Assembly (NCBI GenBank): GCA_037783545.1
Contig: JBBELK010000461.1
Span: forward strand, 930,001 to 994,000
Reading direction: 5' to 3'
Source of the DNA: Henricia sp. BOLD:AAB3569
Taxonomy: Eukaryota > Echinodermata > Asteroidea > Spinulosida > Echinasteridae
DNA length: 64,000 nucleotides
Of this stretch, positions 47,701 to 64,000 are shown in pieces (positions within the stretch are counted from its first letter, which is position 1; every line of letters starts with the position of its first letter). Below the pieces are notes generated by a model that worked only from the letters and a program-made list of their open reading frames with translations, ran no database searches and had not been told where the DNA came from. Position numbers and translations under genes: made by a program.

Positions 47701-49578
47701 GGGGAACACAGACATTCCAGGCGGTATCTGGGCACCGCCAGGAATTTCCATTGTGTTTTGGTATTTTATTGAGCGTGGATTTGCCGCGGATTTCTTTTTA
47801 TAGTCGCAAAAAGAATACTAGCCAGCTTAAGACCCTTTTTTGCAGAGCGTGTCACAAATAATCAATATGTCTTCACTTTATGTCCTCTTGACAGATTGCA
47901 GTCAGAGATGGTCGTATGATTTTAACTGCGGGAACGCCATTCCACACGGTGAGTAACAACTTTTGCTAACTTGTTTTCCTTTTATTAATTTTTTATTTTA
48001 TTTTTGGGTTTGTGCCTTTTTAAAAAGTATGATCACCCTGCGTAAGACATAAGTCCGATTCAAATTTTGTTAATTTATAGACTCTGTGCCCTCTGTTGAA
48101 AATTGGTTGTCAATGGTCGCAAAATTCAAATACGATTTGACATGTGACCTCATTCCTAAGCCAAATTTATGCAAAACATGAACCGGCGCATAATGCCAGG
48201 CATGTTATGGTTTGCTGTGACGCCAGATGGCACATATAGTGTACAGCAATTTATGAATCGCCCTTTCAGTTTTGTACGGGCATGTTGAAATGACTTTTCT
48301 CGGTCTTATTAATCAAATAGTTTATCACATAATTTTGCTGCATTGATTTTCTTTTGCCCCTGTTCTATGAAGTTGAAATCCCAGGTTGGTGAGGGTAAAT
48401 GCATGGTTGTTGACACATCTTGCCACGCCAGACACCAGGTTATTCAGGTCCTCAAACACTTCAACGTTCAAGTTCATCAAGAAGACATCTTTAGCCGCTG
48501 TCCAGTAAATATACAGTTTTTATATTACAATCATTGGTGTAGTTTCATGTGGTCCTACAAACCGTCTAGTACTCCAAGACTTCCACAGAAGTCCCATCCG
48601 AGTACCTGCTGGTTCATTGTGAGTTTTAGCATGTTCTCGGGAAAAGTGGAAGAAGATTATCCAATATCCATCAACTATGTGCTCTGCTTTGGTGACAGGT
48701 TTTTGTTATATGCTCTTGTACAGGCCTGCAATGGTGGTGTCTACTTACAGGTGAACAATGAAGATATGAAAAGACTGTGGTTAAGGAAGAGGGTACTGCT
48801 GGAAGCAGAAGACACTGCCACTGAGATGCCAGCTACATCAGAAAGCCCTGCCGCTGGGATGGCGACCTCAGGAAGCCCTGCCGCTGAGATGGCCGCTACA
48901 TCAGGAAGCCCTGCTACTGAGATCCCAACAACCAGGGACAGTCCAACTACTTCAGTGTGTGCAAGAAACTCGGAGAGCATCCTGCAGCGCTTAAGTCAGC
49001 CTTCTGCTTTCAGGGTTGCCTCCACAACTGCAACGTTAACCAGTTCATCAGCAAAATACCACATTCGTCCACTCCACGATTATGATTCAGATGATGACGT
49101 AGACCTTTGCCTTGACCTTGATGATTTTGAAGATGATGGAGGCGATTATTACGATATAGCCAAGCCTACTTGTACAAGAACTCCTCTGAATTCGCATGTC
49201 CCCCTAGTTGCCAGTTCAACAGACAGAGAACCCCAGACAACTCAATCTTCCATGTCCCAACCTGAACCATCTCTCAATTCATCTGAAATGGAAGCAAAGC
49301 CAGAACTACCTAATGATTCCTTCTCTAAACGACAGAACCGAATTTACAATCCGCCAACTGATGAGGATCTCTCAACAACCATCGATTTTGATAAGGTCAC
49401 AGTCTCTGGAACAGTCTTTCTACAGGTTGAAACCGTTCCAGAAGGAATCCTTGAGCGAATTGAAACCTTCTACTGCTGTGCCAAGTGTGGCAAGACGTTT
49501 TGGGAAGGCACACATTTTGATCGAGTACTTACTCAATTTGCAAATGTTTTAGACTTTTCAAATGAACCAAGTGTGTAG
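35702..49578 (+). CDS. EXD3: EXD3 / MUT-7-type 3'-5' exoribonuclease with Mut7-C domain
   Basis: Orthologue of C. elegans MUT-7 and Drosophila Nibbler, DEDDy exonucleases that trim small-RNA 3' ends. Seventeen coding exons: 35702-35822, 36358-36521, 36937-37110, 37822-37875, 38921-39060, 39419-39590, 40775-40974, 41559-41694, 42073-42137, 42913-43046, 43452-43561, 44328-44514, 45528-45706, 47053-47205, 47895-47948, 48373-48504 and 48724-49578. These give 3030 nt, 1009 aa, with every phase consistent. Seen: a helical N-terminal region (1-387); Exo I VGIDMEW (Asp395, Glu397); Exo II ISGDFRML (Asp460); Exo III YAALD (Tyr551, Asp555); Mut7-C from VVCDTMLQGLGRQLRSCGVD; zinc knuckles CPAC (724-727) and CAKC (977-980). 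A Ser/Pro/Ala-repeat and acidic linker separates the knuckles. Start: ATG 35702 (MAESAAQETV) after a 5' UTR acceptor. Human EXD3 is shorter, under 900 aa. Confidence 0.94.
35862..36266. mobile_element. MITE family D, copy 3 (EXD3 intron 1)
   Basis: Inverse-orientation copy of 3863-4271, ending GTATACGAAAAAAATACC. The left tip lacks the terminal GGTAT. It ends 91 bp before the exon 2 acceptor. Confidence 0.8.
36713..36800 (+). repeat. tRNA-like SINE head (EXD3 intron 2)
   Basis: A-box-like TGGTCGAGTGGTTAAGACAT and B-box-like GGGTTCGAGTTCC, but the 3' acceptor-stem partner of GCCCGGT is absent, so this is not a tRNA gene. Probably a SINE remnant. Confidence 0.5.
37308..37515 (+). repeat. CCCCTCTCCCCCCAA polypyrimidine tract (EXD3 intron 3)
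   Basis: About 200 bases almost wholly C and T on the plus strand, with repeated CCCCCTCTCCCCCCAAC units. The low-complexity open frames on both strands here (Pro/Ser or Gly/Glu) are artefacts. The complementary strand is G-rich. Confidence 0.85.
38183..38582. mobile_element. MITE family E, copy 2 (GGGCGTGTTTGTTT termini)
   Basis: 400 bp, beginning GGGCGTGTTTGTTTTAAGAC and ending with the complement (GTCTGAAACAAACACGCCC). Better-preserved sister of 26396-26774. The 21-bp minisatellite starts 25 bp beyond its right end. Confidence 0.85.
38608..38881 (+). repeat. 21-bp minisatellite, about 13 copies (EXD3 intron 4)
   Basis: Near-perfect tandem copies of TGCTCATGTTTATTAATGCC(C); only the first copy differs (TTTATCAATG). 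It ends 39 bp before the exon 5 boundary. Because 21 is a multiple of three, several frames stay open on both strands (FINALLM, CSCLLMP, MSRALIN repeats); these are not genes. Confidence 0.95.
39608..39688 (+). repeat. short CTGCCAAATGGTCGCCAATTGG tandem array
   Basis: Three to four imperfect copies of TGCCAAATGGTCGCCAATTG-like units begin 18 bp after the exon 6 donor of EXD3. Confidence 0.65.
40074..40212. mobile_element. TTAA hairpin MITE family A, copy 2, inside an older repeat
   Basis: Same hairpin as 20015-20157 (AGGCACAGGCTCTTCAAC ... GATGAGCCTGTGCC) with TTAA intact on the left and reduced to TAA on the right. It interrupts an older repeat whose halves (GTCTATTGTGGCCACCC, 39987-40073; GGGTGGCCACTATAAGCAG, 40213-40289) flank it. 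Confidence 0.8.
40290..40733. mobile_element. MITE family F, copy 2
   Basis: Near-identical to 24161-24603 with the same ATGCATAGTTCCGA termini. It ends 41 bp before EXD3 exon 7 (40775), so its right end lies next to the branch-point region of that intron. Confidence 0.85.
42163..42240 (+). repeat. TGCCTCGCCC decamer array
   Basis: About eight direct copies of a 10-bp unit just after the exon 9 donor of EXD3. Related CCTGCCCCGCC words recur at 42326-42390. Confidence 0.85.
42260..42912 (+). repeat. tandem array of 3' splice site plus exon head (five decoys before EXD3 exon 10)
   Basis: Acceptor-like CTACAG|GGTGGCC or GCAG|GGTAGCC junctions begin exon-like segments at 42275, 42409, 42533, 42658 and 42785; the true exon 10 begins at 42913. 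Spacings are 134, 124, 125, 127 and 128 bp. Each unit holds the first 54 nt of exon 10 (VALVQLATSDWVYLLDMP or a variant), then CTGCCACGCCCTACAC; units 2-5 continue with a C-run of 12 or more, AGTCTTATCTAAGACCCAC and a CCCCTACAG acceptor. No unit has a GT donor, so none can be a complete exon. Copies 3-6 are almost identical; copy 1 is the most diverged (VALIKLATTDWVYLQDMP). Confidence 0.93.
43897..44285. mobile_element. foldback element with ATTGATTGCTTTC termini (EXD3 intron 11)
   Basis: ATTGATTGCTTTCTGTGATG at the left is mirrored by GACGTCACTGGAAAGCAATCAAT at the right. The interior has CG-rich ACGCGCGTACACGCGCATG runs. Confidence 0.65.
44768..45043 (-). mobile_element. tRNA-derived SINE, copy 2 (alternative tail)
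   Basis: Reverse orientation, with the same A/B box and CCTTGAGCAAGGCACTTAAA body as 21997-22355, but it ends in GCCACACGCCTATGTATCTC rather than (AAT)n. That tail also appears alone near 12485-12520 and 22890-22920. Confidence 0.8.
45742..46187. mobile_element. TTAA MITE family C (EXD3 intron 13)
   Basis: TTAA then AGGCCCTGTAGATTATCTG at the left and ATGATACACTGGGCCT then TTAA at the right. The central CGCACACGCAGTACACGCG is itself palindromic with the TACTGCGTGTGCGCATCG to its left. Confidence 0.7.
46542..46887 (+). mobile_element. tRNA-derived SINE with (AAT)n tail, copy 3
   Basis: Forward copy: GGGGTACCGTGGCCGAGTGG, B box GGGTTCGAATCCGGC, CCTTGGGCAAGGCACTCAAC, TTCCTCGCGCTTGCGAGTGA, ending AAATAATAATAATAATAG. 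Confidence 0.85.
47561..47856. mobile_element. long-arm hairpin element (TGTGACCCGCTCTGCAAAA termini)
   Basis: A 296-bp element in EXD3 intron 14, with arms of more than 60 bp (CTGGCTAGTATTCTTTTTGCG and complement) plus a second inverted zone of CACAAATGAAATTCCAGG / CAGGAATTTCCATTGTG. It ends 38 bp before exon 15. Confidence 0.8.
48505..48723 (+). other. exitron-like EXD3 intron 16
   Basis: Donor CCA|GTAAAT and acceptor TTGTACAG|GCC give the expected CPAC knuckle. The 219-bp intron is a multiple of three and has no stop in the reading frame, so unspliced RNA would read straight through, adding 73 residues. Confidence 0.7.
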
Positions 49579-49972
49579 TCTGCCCAATTTAAACCATTTC
49601 TTACCTTTATTTGCCATGGTACGGTTGCCTGAATGCACCGTTTTATGCTGTAAATTTGAAAATGATGGTGCTTGGCAATTCTTTTCTTTTTAGAGTATCA
49701 AAAATAAGTTATAATTGTTGTATTTGTTAATGGTTTTACCTTTTTTTACTCTCTTTATGAAATTGCAAATTTTGGGTAGATGTGCTTGCAGATTATAAAT
49801 TAGTTGCTGGTGCTTAAGACACAGTAGTTTCCTGATTACTGATTTGAGTTACAGATGGCTCAGCTATTTAAATCACTTATGAATCTCAATTTTATTTCCC
49901 CAACAAAACACATTTTTCTGAAATACTTTGTGTAAAATACCATACTGGCTTCAGATTTTTGTAATTTTTAGA

Positions 49973-49978
49973 AATAAA
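49973..49978 (+). terminator. candidate EXD3 polyadenylation signal
   Basis: AATAAA 394 nt after the stop codon in an AT-rich 3' region. Confidence 0.45.
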
Positions 49979-50224
49979 CTTTTCAAAATATTGATGTTAA
50001 TCAAGAAACCTAATTCCACAAGTCCGTCAAAATGCATTGAATAATATGAATCAAAATGTACAATATTTCAAAGTAAAAAATAATTTTCAAATAATTACTG
50101 TTAACTTGCTTCCAATGTGGAATTAACTGTGATAAAATAGAATTCTACTTGATTTTAAATTAATTCATGTAATTGTACACTGCTCAATATAAGACCACGT
50201 ACAGTTGTATTTTTCTGTGCACAA

Positions 50225-50465
50225 GCACTTTTTAATTCAGTCACCTCTGGTGTCCCGGGTTTGAATCCAGGGCGTGTATGGGGATTGGGTTTGCAGTCCC
50301 TACTTGACTGCGTGGGTTTTCCCTCCTACTTCTAAAACTGCAACTCGTTCTTCGTCATTTCAAGTTGATAATAAAGTATACATGTAGTTAAATCTAAAAC
50401 CGTATAGTTGATGGCATGAAGGGCCTTAGTTGCCGAAGATGCCATAAATTAACAACAACAACAAT
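50225..50465 (+). repeat. SINE-like unit with (CAA)n tail
   Basis: B-box-like GGGTTTGAATCCAGGG, then GCGTGGGTTTTCCCTCCTAC and GAAGGGCCTTAGTTGCCGAA, ending ACAACAACAACAATAAT. A family distinct from the CCTTGGGCAAGG SINE. Confidence 0.6.
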
Positions 50466-50776
50466 AATGTCACGACTACTATGTTTTAAGAATTAGGGAC
50501 AGGTTGCTTGAAATAATCTCCAAAGTTTGCTTGTTTAATTGTTTAAACAGTATGCCCGGAAGCGCATGAAAAATGTTAAATAATGTATTAATTTTGTGAC
50601 AAAATCGAATGTTATTTCAAAAATTTTCGCATGATAAAAATGCCTATTCTCCAATGTTGAATATTAAAACTTTTCTGCTGTATTATGTTAATGTGGATTT
50701 TCTTTTATGTCAGTTGAGTTTGTAATGAGTTACTAACAGACTGGACTTCTTCTGAGTTCTGCTTGTTTCATTTCAA

Positions 50777-50917
50777 CAGACTCTTTGCACCGGCGGCCAT
50801 GATGGGGGGCAGTCACATTGTCACCGTGCATCATGCATGAGTAGGTACTTTGTGGATCTATTGTCACATCATATGAAAACCTGCGCCCTGTCATAGCCGC
50901 CGGTGCAAAAGGTCTAT
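50777..50917. mobile_element. MITE family G, copy 2
   Basis: CTCTTTGCACCGGCGGCCAT and its complement GCCGCCGGTGCAAAAGG bound the element. Sister of 32223-32354. Confidence 0.75.
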
Positions 50918-51094
50918 GGTGACTAGTCATGTAGGCACCAAACTAAATATTGCTCCCATGCGAAATATTCATCATGTACAAGTGACTCTTTCTTGAGACA
51001 GATCCTATGACACACCCTCTTCTTTGAAATAGCGCCCTCGTATGACAAAGAAGAGACTTTGCAATAAATATGACACTTTGTCATCTTTCTACGG

Positions 51095-51527
51095 TTAAAG
51101 GCAGTATACATGATTGGTAATCTCGAAAATCAGAAATGTTCACAGATTTACGTCTAACTTACACAATATAAACATGACCGTAGAAAACTTCCCCTGAAAT
51201 GGTTTTGTCTGAAGTGCTATAGTCTTTGAGAAATGAGTAAAACAATTAGTTTTCATCTCTTCTCATATGAGACGAAAATTAAATTCGCCCCAAATCACTG
51301 CATCACCCAAATGCTACTTCGCCCCAAAACCACTTCGTACACAGGCAATGGTTCAGGGCGAAGTGGTTTTGGGGCGAAATGACTGCAAACACTTTTTTGA
51401 CTGTTTTCTCAAAAGTTGAACAAAGTACAGAGCTGGTTTTCGCTCGGGTTGGTTTTATTAATCATTCAATCACACGGGGGGATAAAACCATTTGTAACAG
51501 TTTATCAATCATGTATACTATCTTTAA
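51095..51527. mobile_element. TTAA MITE family B, copy 2
   Basis: TTAA then AGGCAGTATACATGATTGGT; right end AATCATGTATACTATCT then TTAA. The interior has repeated TTCGCCCCAAA / TTTTGGGGCGAA inverted words. Opposite orientation to 27322-27757. SINE copy 4 begins 54 bp further right. Confidence 0.85.
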
Positions 51528-51580
51528 ATGCCAGTATAAAGTCAAGTACAGGAATAAATTTTGTAATACTATAAAGCAAA

Positions 51581-51922
51581 ATTATTATTATTTCTTTCTG
51601 GTAGTCATACCAAGGATTCATCAAAAGTGCCCATTGCACTGTCACTCGCAAGCGTGAGGAAACCCATGAAGAATTAGAAATGGCCAGAGACACCGGGAAA
51701 TCCCCTTGCTCTTCATGAAAGAATGCTCTGGATCTTTAAAGTGCGTTACCGTTACCTAACACACTGGACCAACGGCTTTACATCCCTTCCGAAGGATGTA
51801 GCAAGTGTGGTTGAGTGCCTTGCTCAAGGGCACAGGTACTGCAGCCGGGGGTAGGTTCGAACCCGCAACCCCAAGTTTTCACCTATGATTGCAAGTCACT
51901 GACTCAAACCACTTAGGCCCCA
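51581..51922 (-). mobile_element. tRNA-derived SINE, copy 4
   Basis: Reverse copy with the (AAT)n tail at 51581. Contains GTTCGAACCTACCCCCGGC, i.e. an altered B box, and the standard CCTTGAGCAAGGCACTCAAC body on the minus strand. Confidence 0.8.
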
Positions 51923-52512
51923 CAATAATTACTCTTTGCTTTATGTATACATCTGAACAAGCTGAAAATGACGGTTTTCACCATTTAACATACAGTATTT
52001 TTTTTAAGAACATAAATCACCACCCCCACCCAAGGAAATGGTACACTCCCGGACAGCCATTAATATGGCCGGCCAGTGCACAAATAAAAAAATGCACGGC
52101 AAATAAATACAATGCGTCGTACGTGTACGTACTACGCACGCCAAATTTAATCTGTATGGGAATCGCATGAGTCCTATCCTGCAAATCTGTACACGGATTT
52201 TGTCAATAATAATACGCTAAATGTCGCCTGCATAATGTAATGTTTTAGTCCCCATACCATGCACTGAATCCCTGTTGCTGCAACCGTATGAAGAATTACG
52301 TTTTCAACGCCTGAGCATCGCGGCAAAATTGTGATTTTGTTTCGGCGAGTGTTGCATGTTCGAGGTCCGCAACGTAACGTTCCAGCAGCGGTCCCGCACA
52401 CCACACCCAGTGAGTGTCCCAGTGAAATTTGACGGCTGAGTGTGTCCCGTCGCATCATCAGGCAACATTGACCACAGATTGTTGCAGGCCCCGGGCGAGG
52501 GGGGACATTTTA

Positions 52513-61743
<9,231 letters not shown>

Positions 61744-61920
61744 TAGCACAACATGTGGCAAAGGGACTCCCCCTAACGCCCTTTATACCTCAATACACTC
61801 TTCTCTTTTGTTAGAGTACCGGTACCCCCACAAAAGCCCACACCCCCCTAAAAATTGAAAGGAAATTCCTTTGATGTTTGAGACACAATTGGGGAACAAT
61901 GTAGGGAGATAGGGGTTTAG

Positions 61921-62376
61921 ACCGTGTTTACACTGGTCCCGAGCTCGGGATCAAGATTGGTTCCCTGATAAGAATGCGTCGGTGTTAACCGCAATGATCC
62001 TGAGTGCTGCGTTTACATTCTGTAGATGATCTCGAGCGCGGTGCCAGAAGTTGCAGTCAAAGGTCATGCTCTGTGTTTGCATGTACTGATCAATGTGTGC
62101 ATGGGTTGTGCACTTGAATGCCACTTGAATTTCGTGGGTTTTCCCCTGCTATGGCTGTGGAGCGGATGTGGCAGGTTGCGGTAAAGATTAATTGCTTATC
62201 TAACCGCAAACTGATCCCGAGCTTGGGATCGAACCCTCCGCCAACGCGAGACCACAATCTCGGGGTCTGATCCGGGGCCAATTTGGTCCTGAGAGCGTTT
62301 ACACTCAGTTTGTGATCCGGGGCTGATCCCGAGCTCGGTGTTCGACCCCGAGCTCGGGATCAAGTGTAAACAGGGT
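61921..62376. mobile_element. foldback element (ACCGTGTTTACACTGGTCCC termini)
   Basis: The left ACCGTGTTTACACTGGTCCCGAGCTCGGGAT is mirrored by ATCCCGAGCTCGGGATCAAGTGTAAACAGGGT-type sequence at the right (read there on the opposite strand). CCCGAGCTCGGG palindromes recur inside. It lies 220 bp after GRK exon 2. Confidence 0.7.
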
Positions 62377-62865
62377 GATAGACTGTATCCAATAGTTGCC
62401 ATCTTGTGGTATACCCAGCATGATATATATTTTTTTACCTCAACACACTCTTCCCTTTTGTTAATGCACCAACCCTCCCTTAAACCTGAAAGGAATTCCT
62501 TTGAAATTCCTTGGATGTTTGAGACACAATAGGGGAACAATGGAAGGGAAGCGGGTTGCCCTCTGGACAGTTTCTTTGTTTCTTGAAGGTTGCACGTTTT
62601 GTGCTTGCATTGTTGACTAATTTAACTATCACCAATGGCAGATACTCAATATCATGGTCTATATTTTCTGTGGTCAGGTCCAGTAAGTTTTTTCAAAGTT
62701 GCACTTGGGCAAGTATACACCAACTCGCGGCCAGTTACCCTACATTCTTTGGATAAACCGTTCATCCGGGTAGCAACGTGTGTGATAATTATTGATATGT
62801 CCATTCTCGCCTTACCGTTCTTCGTGTCTTATTGTGTTTTTGACAATTCTTCAAGATGTCAATTT

Positions 62866-63075
62866 TTTTAATAATAATAATAGACAGTTCTTATATAGCG
62901 CATTACAGATCCAACGGATCTCTCAATGCGCTTTCTGCATTATTACCCCTGGTCATTGGGCTCAGTAATATCATTCCTTATTCCTTCTCAGCTCCCTGGG
63001 AGTATACCAATATCTCTTTCAAAACTTATTTTTCAAGGTCAAATCTGCCCAGACACATTAATAATAATAATAATG
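62866..63075 (+). repeat. interspersed repeat bounded by (AAT)n
   Basis: AATAATAATAATAGACAGTT with TTATATAGCGCATTACAGAT ... TCAATGCGCTTTCTGCATTA, ending ACATTAATAATAATAATAAT. Open frames here are repeat-derived. Confidence 0.6.
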
Positions 63076-63102
63076 AGATTTGTAAGAACTCTGGATGCCG
63101 CA

Positions 63103-63336
63103 ATAGGGCGACATTTCGGAAAGACTCTCCCCGGGGACCACCAAAATTTAGGCAAGAGTCACTCAAAATGACACCTTATTTTTTTACCCGAAGCTTCCAA
63201 AAATTGTTCCAGACCAAAGAGAAACAGCTCCAGTCCCAATCAAAATGGTTTTTGACCTAAACAAAATGTTTTTTGACCTAAAAAAATTATTTAAAAAAAA
63301 AAAATATTAGGGCGACACCAAAATGTCGCCCTATTG
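63103..63336. mobile_element. foldback repeat (TAGGGCGACATTT termini)
   Basis: AATAGGGCGACATTTCGG at the left and AAAATGTCGCCCTATT at the right are inverted. Extra copies of the terminal word follow at 63341-63385. Confidence 0.6.
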
Positions 63337-64000
63337 AGCACGTCGCCCTAATATAGCTTTTTTACACACAAAATGTCGCCCTATCCTAGCATTCATAGTT
63401 TTTGGCATACCGGTAGTTATGTACCCAATTTATAAGGCGTGGCTTTATACACGTTATATATGTATACGAGTACATGTCTCAAACATATAAGGCGTAATCT
63501 ATTCAACTCGTGCCTTCAGGGCAAGTGTGGAGAATAGGCAGTATTCCTGCATTTGTTTGTTTTTTTCGTTGTCAAAATGCCATTATACAATCACAAGATA
63601 CGATCATGGCCTGAAGATTACCATGTGATCAGCATGGAACAGCAACAAGGAAATGCCCACGCAATACATGGGTGTATGATTGTGATGTACACGCGTAATA
63701 TGCATTGAATTGTGTGTTGCTACTGGGAGTCTCGTAGCTTGCGTGTTGGGGGGTGGAGTGGGCAGGGGGTGCAGATTGGTGGTGTTGAATGGTAGAGGGA
63801 AGTCGGTGTGGGGGACAGGGGCAGATCTAAACTCGGCTTAACTAAAACAAGAATCTCATAATCGGTGAGAAATTACGCAATAAAAACATGAATAAATACA
63901 GCAGGGCACTACACTACTCACAATAAGTTAGGGATATTGGTGTGGTTCAATTTTTTATTATTTTCCCCCCTCCCCCCAAATGACTGTTTTTACCTACGTA

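Larger units (their letters stand above)
49579..52512. other. EXD3-GRK interval
   Basis: EXD3 3' UTR, then a SINE-like unit, MITE G copy 2, TTAA MITE B copy 2 and SINE copy 4. From about 52030 to 52512 there is unique sequence that should hold the GRK promoter and 5' UTR. No TATA box is clear, and the 52300-52500 stretch is CpG-rich compared with its surroundings. Confidence 0.5.

Overview
This window is eukaryotic nuclear DNA from an animal. It holds eight spliced protein genes with GT/AG introns, about 40% GC or lower by eye, very many short inverted-repeat transposon remnants, tRNA-derived SINEs with (AAT)n tails, and frequent ACATGTA motifs. The proteins are close to their vertebrate orthologues and the repeat style suggests a marine invertebrate deuterostome, perhaps an echinoderm. 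That placement is inference: nothing in the window fixes the species. No bacterial, viral, rRNA, real tRNA or CRISPR features were seen.

Layout, left to right: (1) CNNM-type magnesium transporter, minus strand, first three coding exons only; the 3' part lies left of the window. (2) ARL3 small GTPase, plus, head-to-head with CNNM, with a MITE between them. (3) BUB3 spindle-checkpoint WD40 protein, plus, six coding exons. (4) YKT6 R-SNARE, minus, seven exons, tail-to-tail with BUB3. (5) TMEM128, plus, four exons. (6) TRNT1, the CCA-adding enzyme, minus, six exons, tail-to-tail with TMEM128. (7) EXD3 (MUT-7/Nibbler-type 3'-5' exonuclease with a Mut7-C domain), plus, 17 coding exons, head-to-head with TRNT1. 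(8) The first two coding exons of a GRK4/5/6-class G-protein-coupled receptor kinase, plus, separated by a 9 kb intron; the gene runs off the right end. The exon structures of CNNM, BUB3, YKT6, TMEM128, TRNT1, EXD3 and GRK were built by hand from splice sites, and codon phase closes at every junction; only the ATG exon of ARL3 is tentative.

The genes are unrelated housekeeping loci rather than one pathway. The exception is TRNT1 and EXD3, which both act on RNA 3' ends and are divergently transcribed across about 2.3 kb.

The most unusual structure is inside EXD3. A unit of about 125 bp, made of a 3' splice site plus the first 54 nt of the exon that follows catalytic motif Exo I, is tandemly repeated so that five decoy acceptors precede the true one. 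EXD3 also has a 219-bp intron that is stop-free and a multiple of three and splits a zinc knuckle (exitron-like). Several different hairpin MITE families share TTAA target duplications (piggyBac-like).
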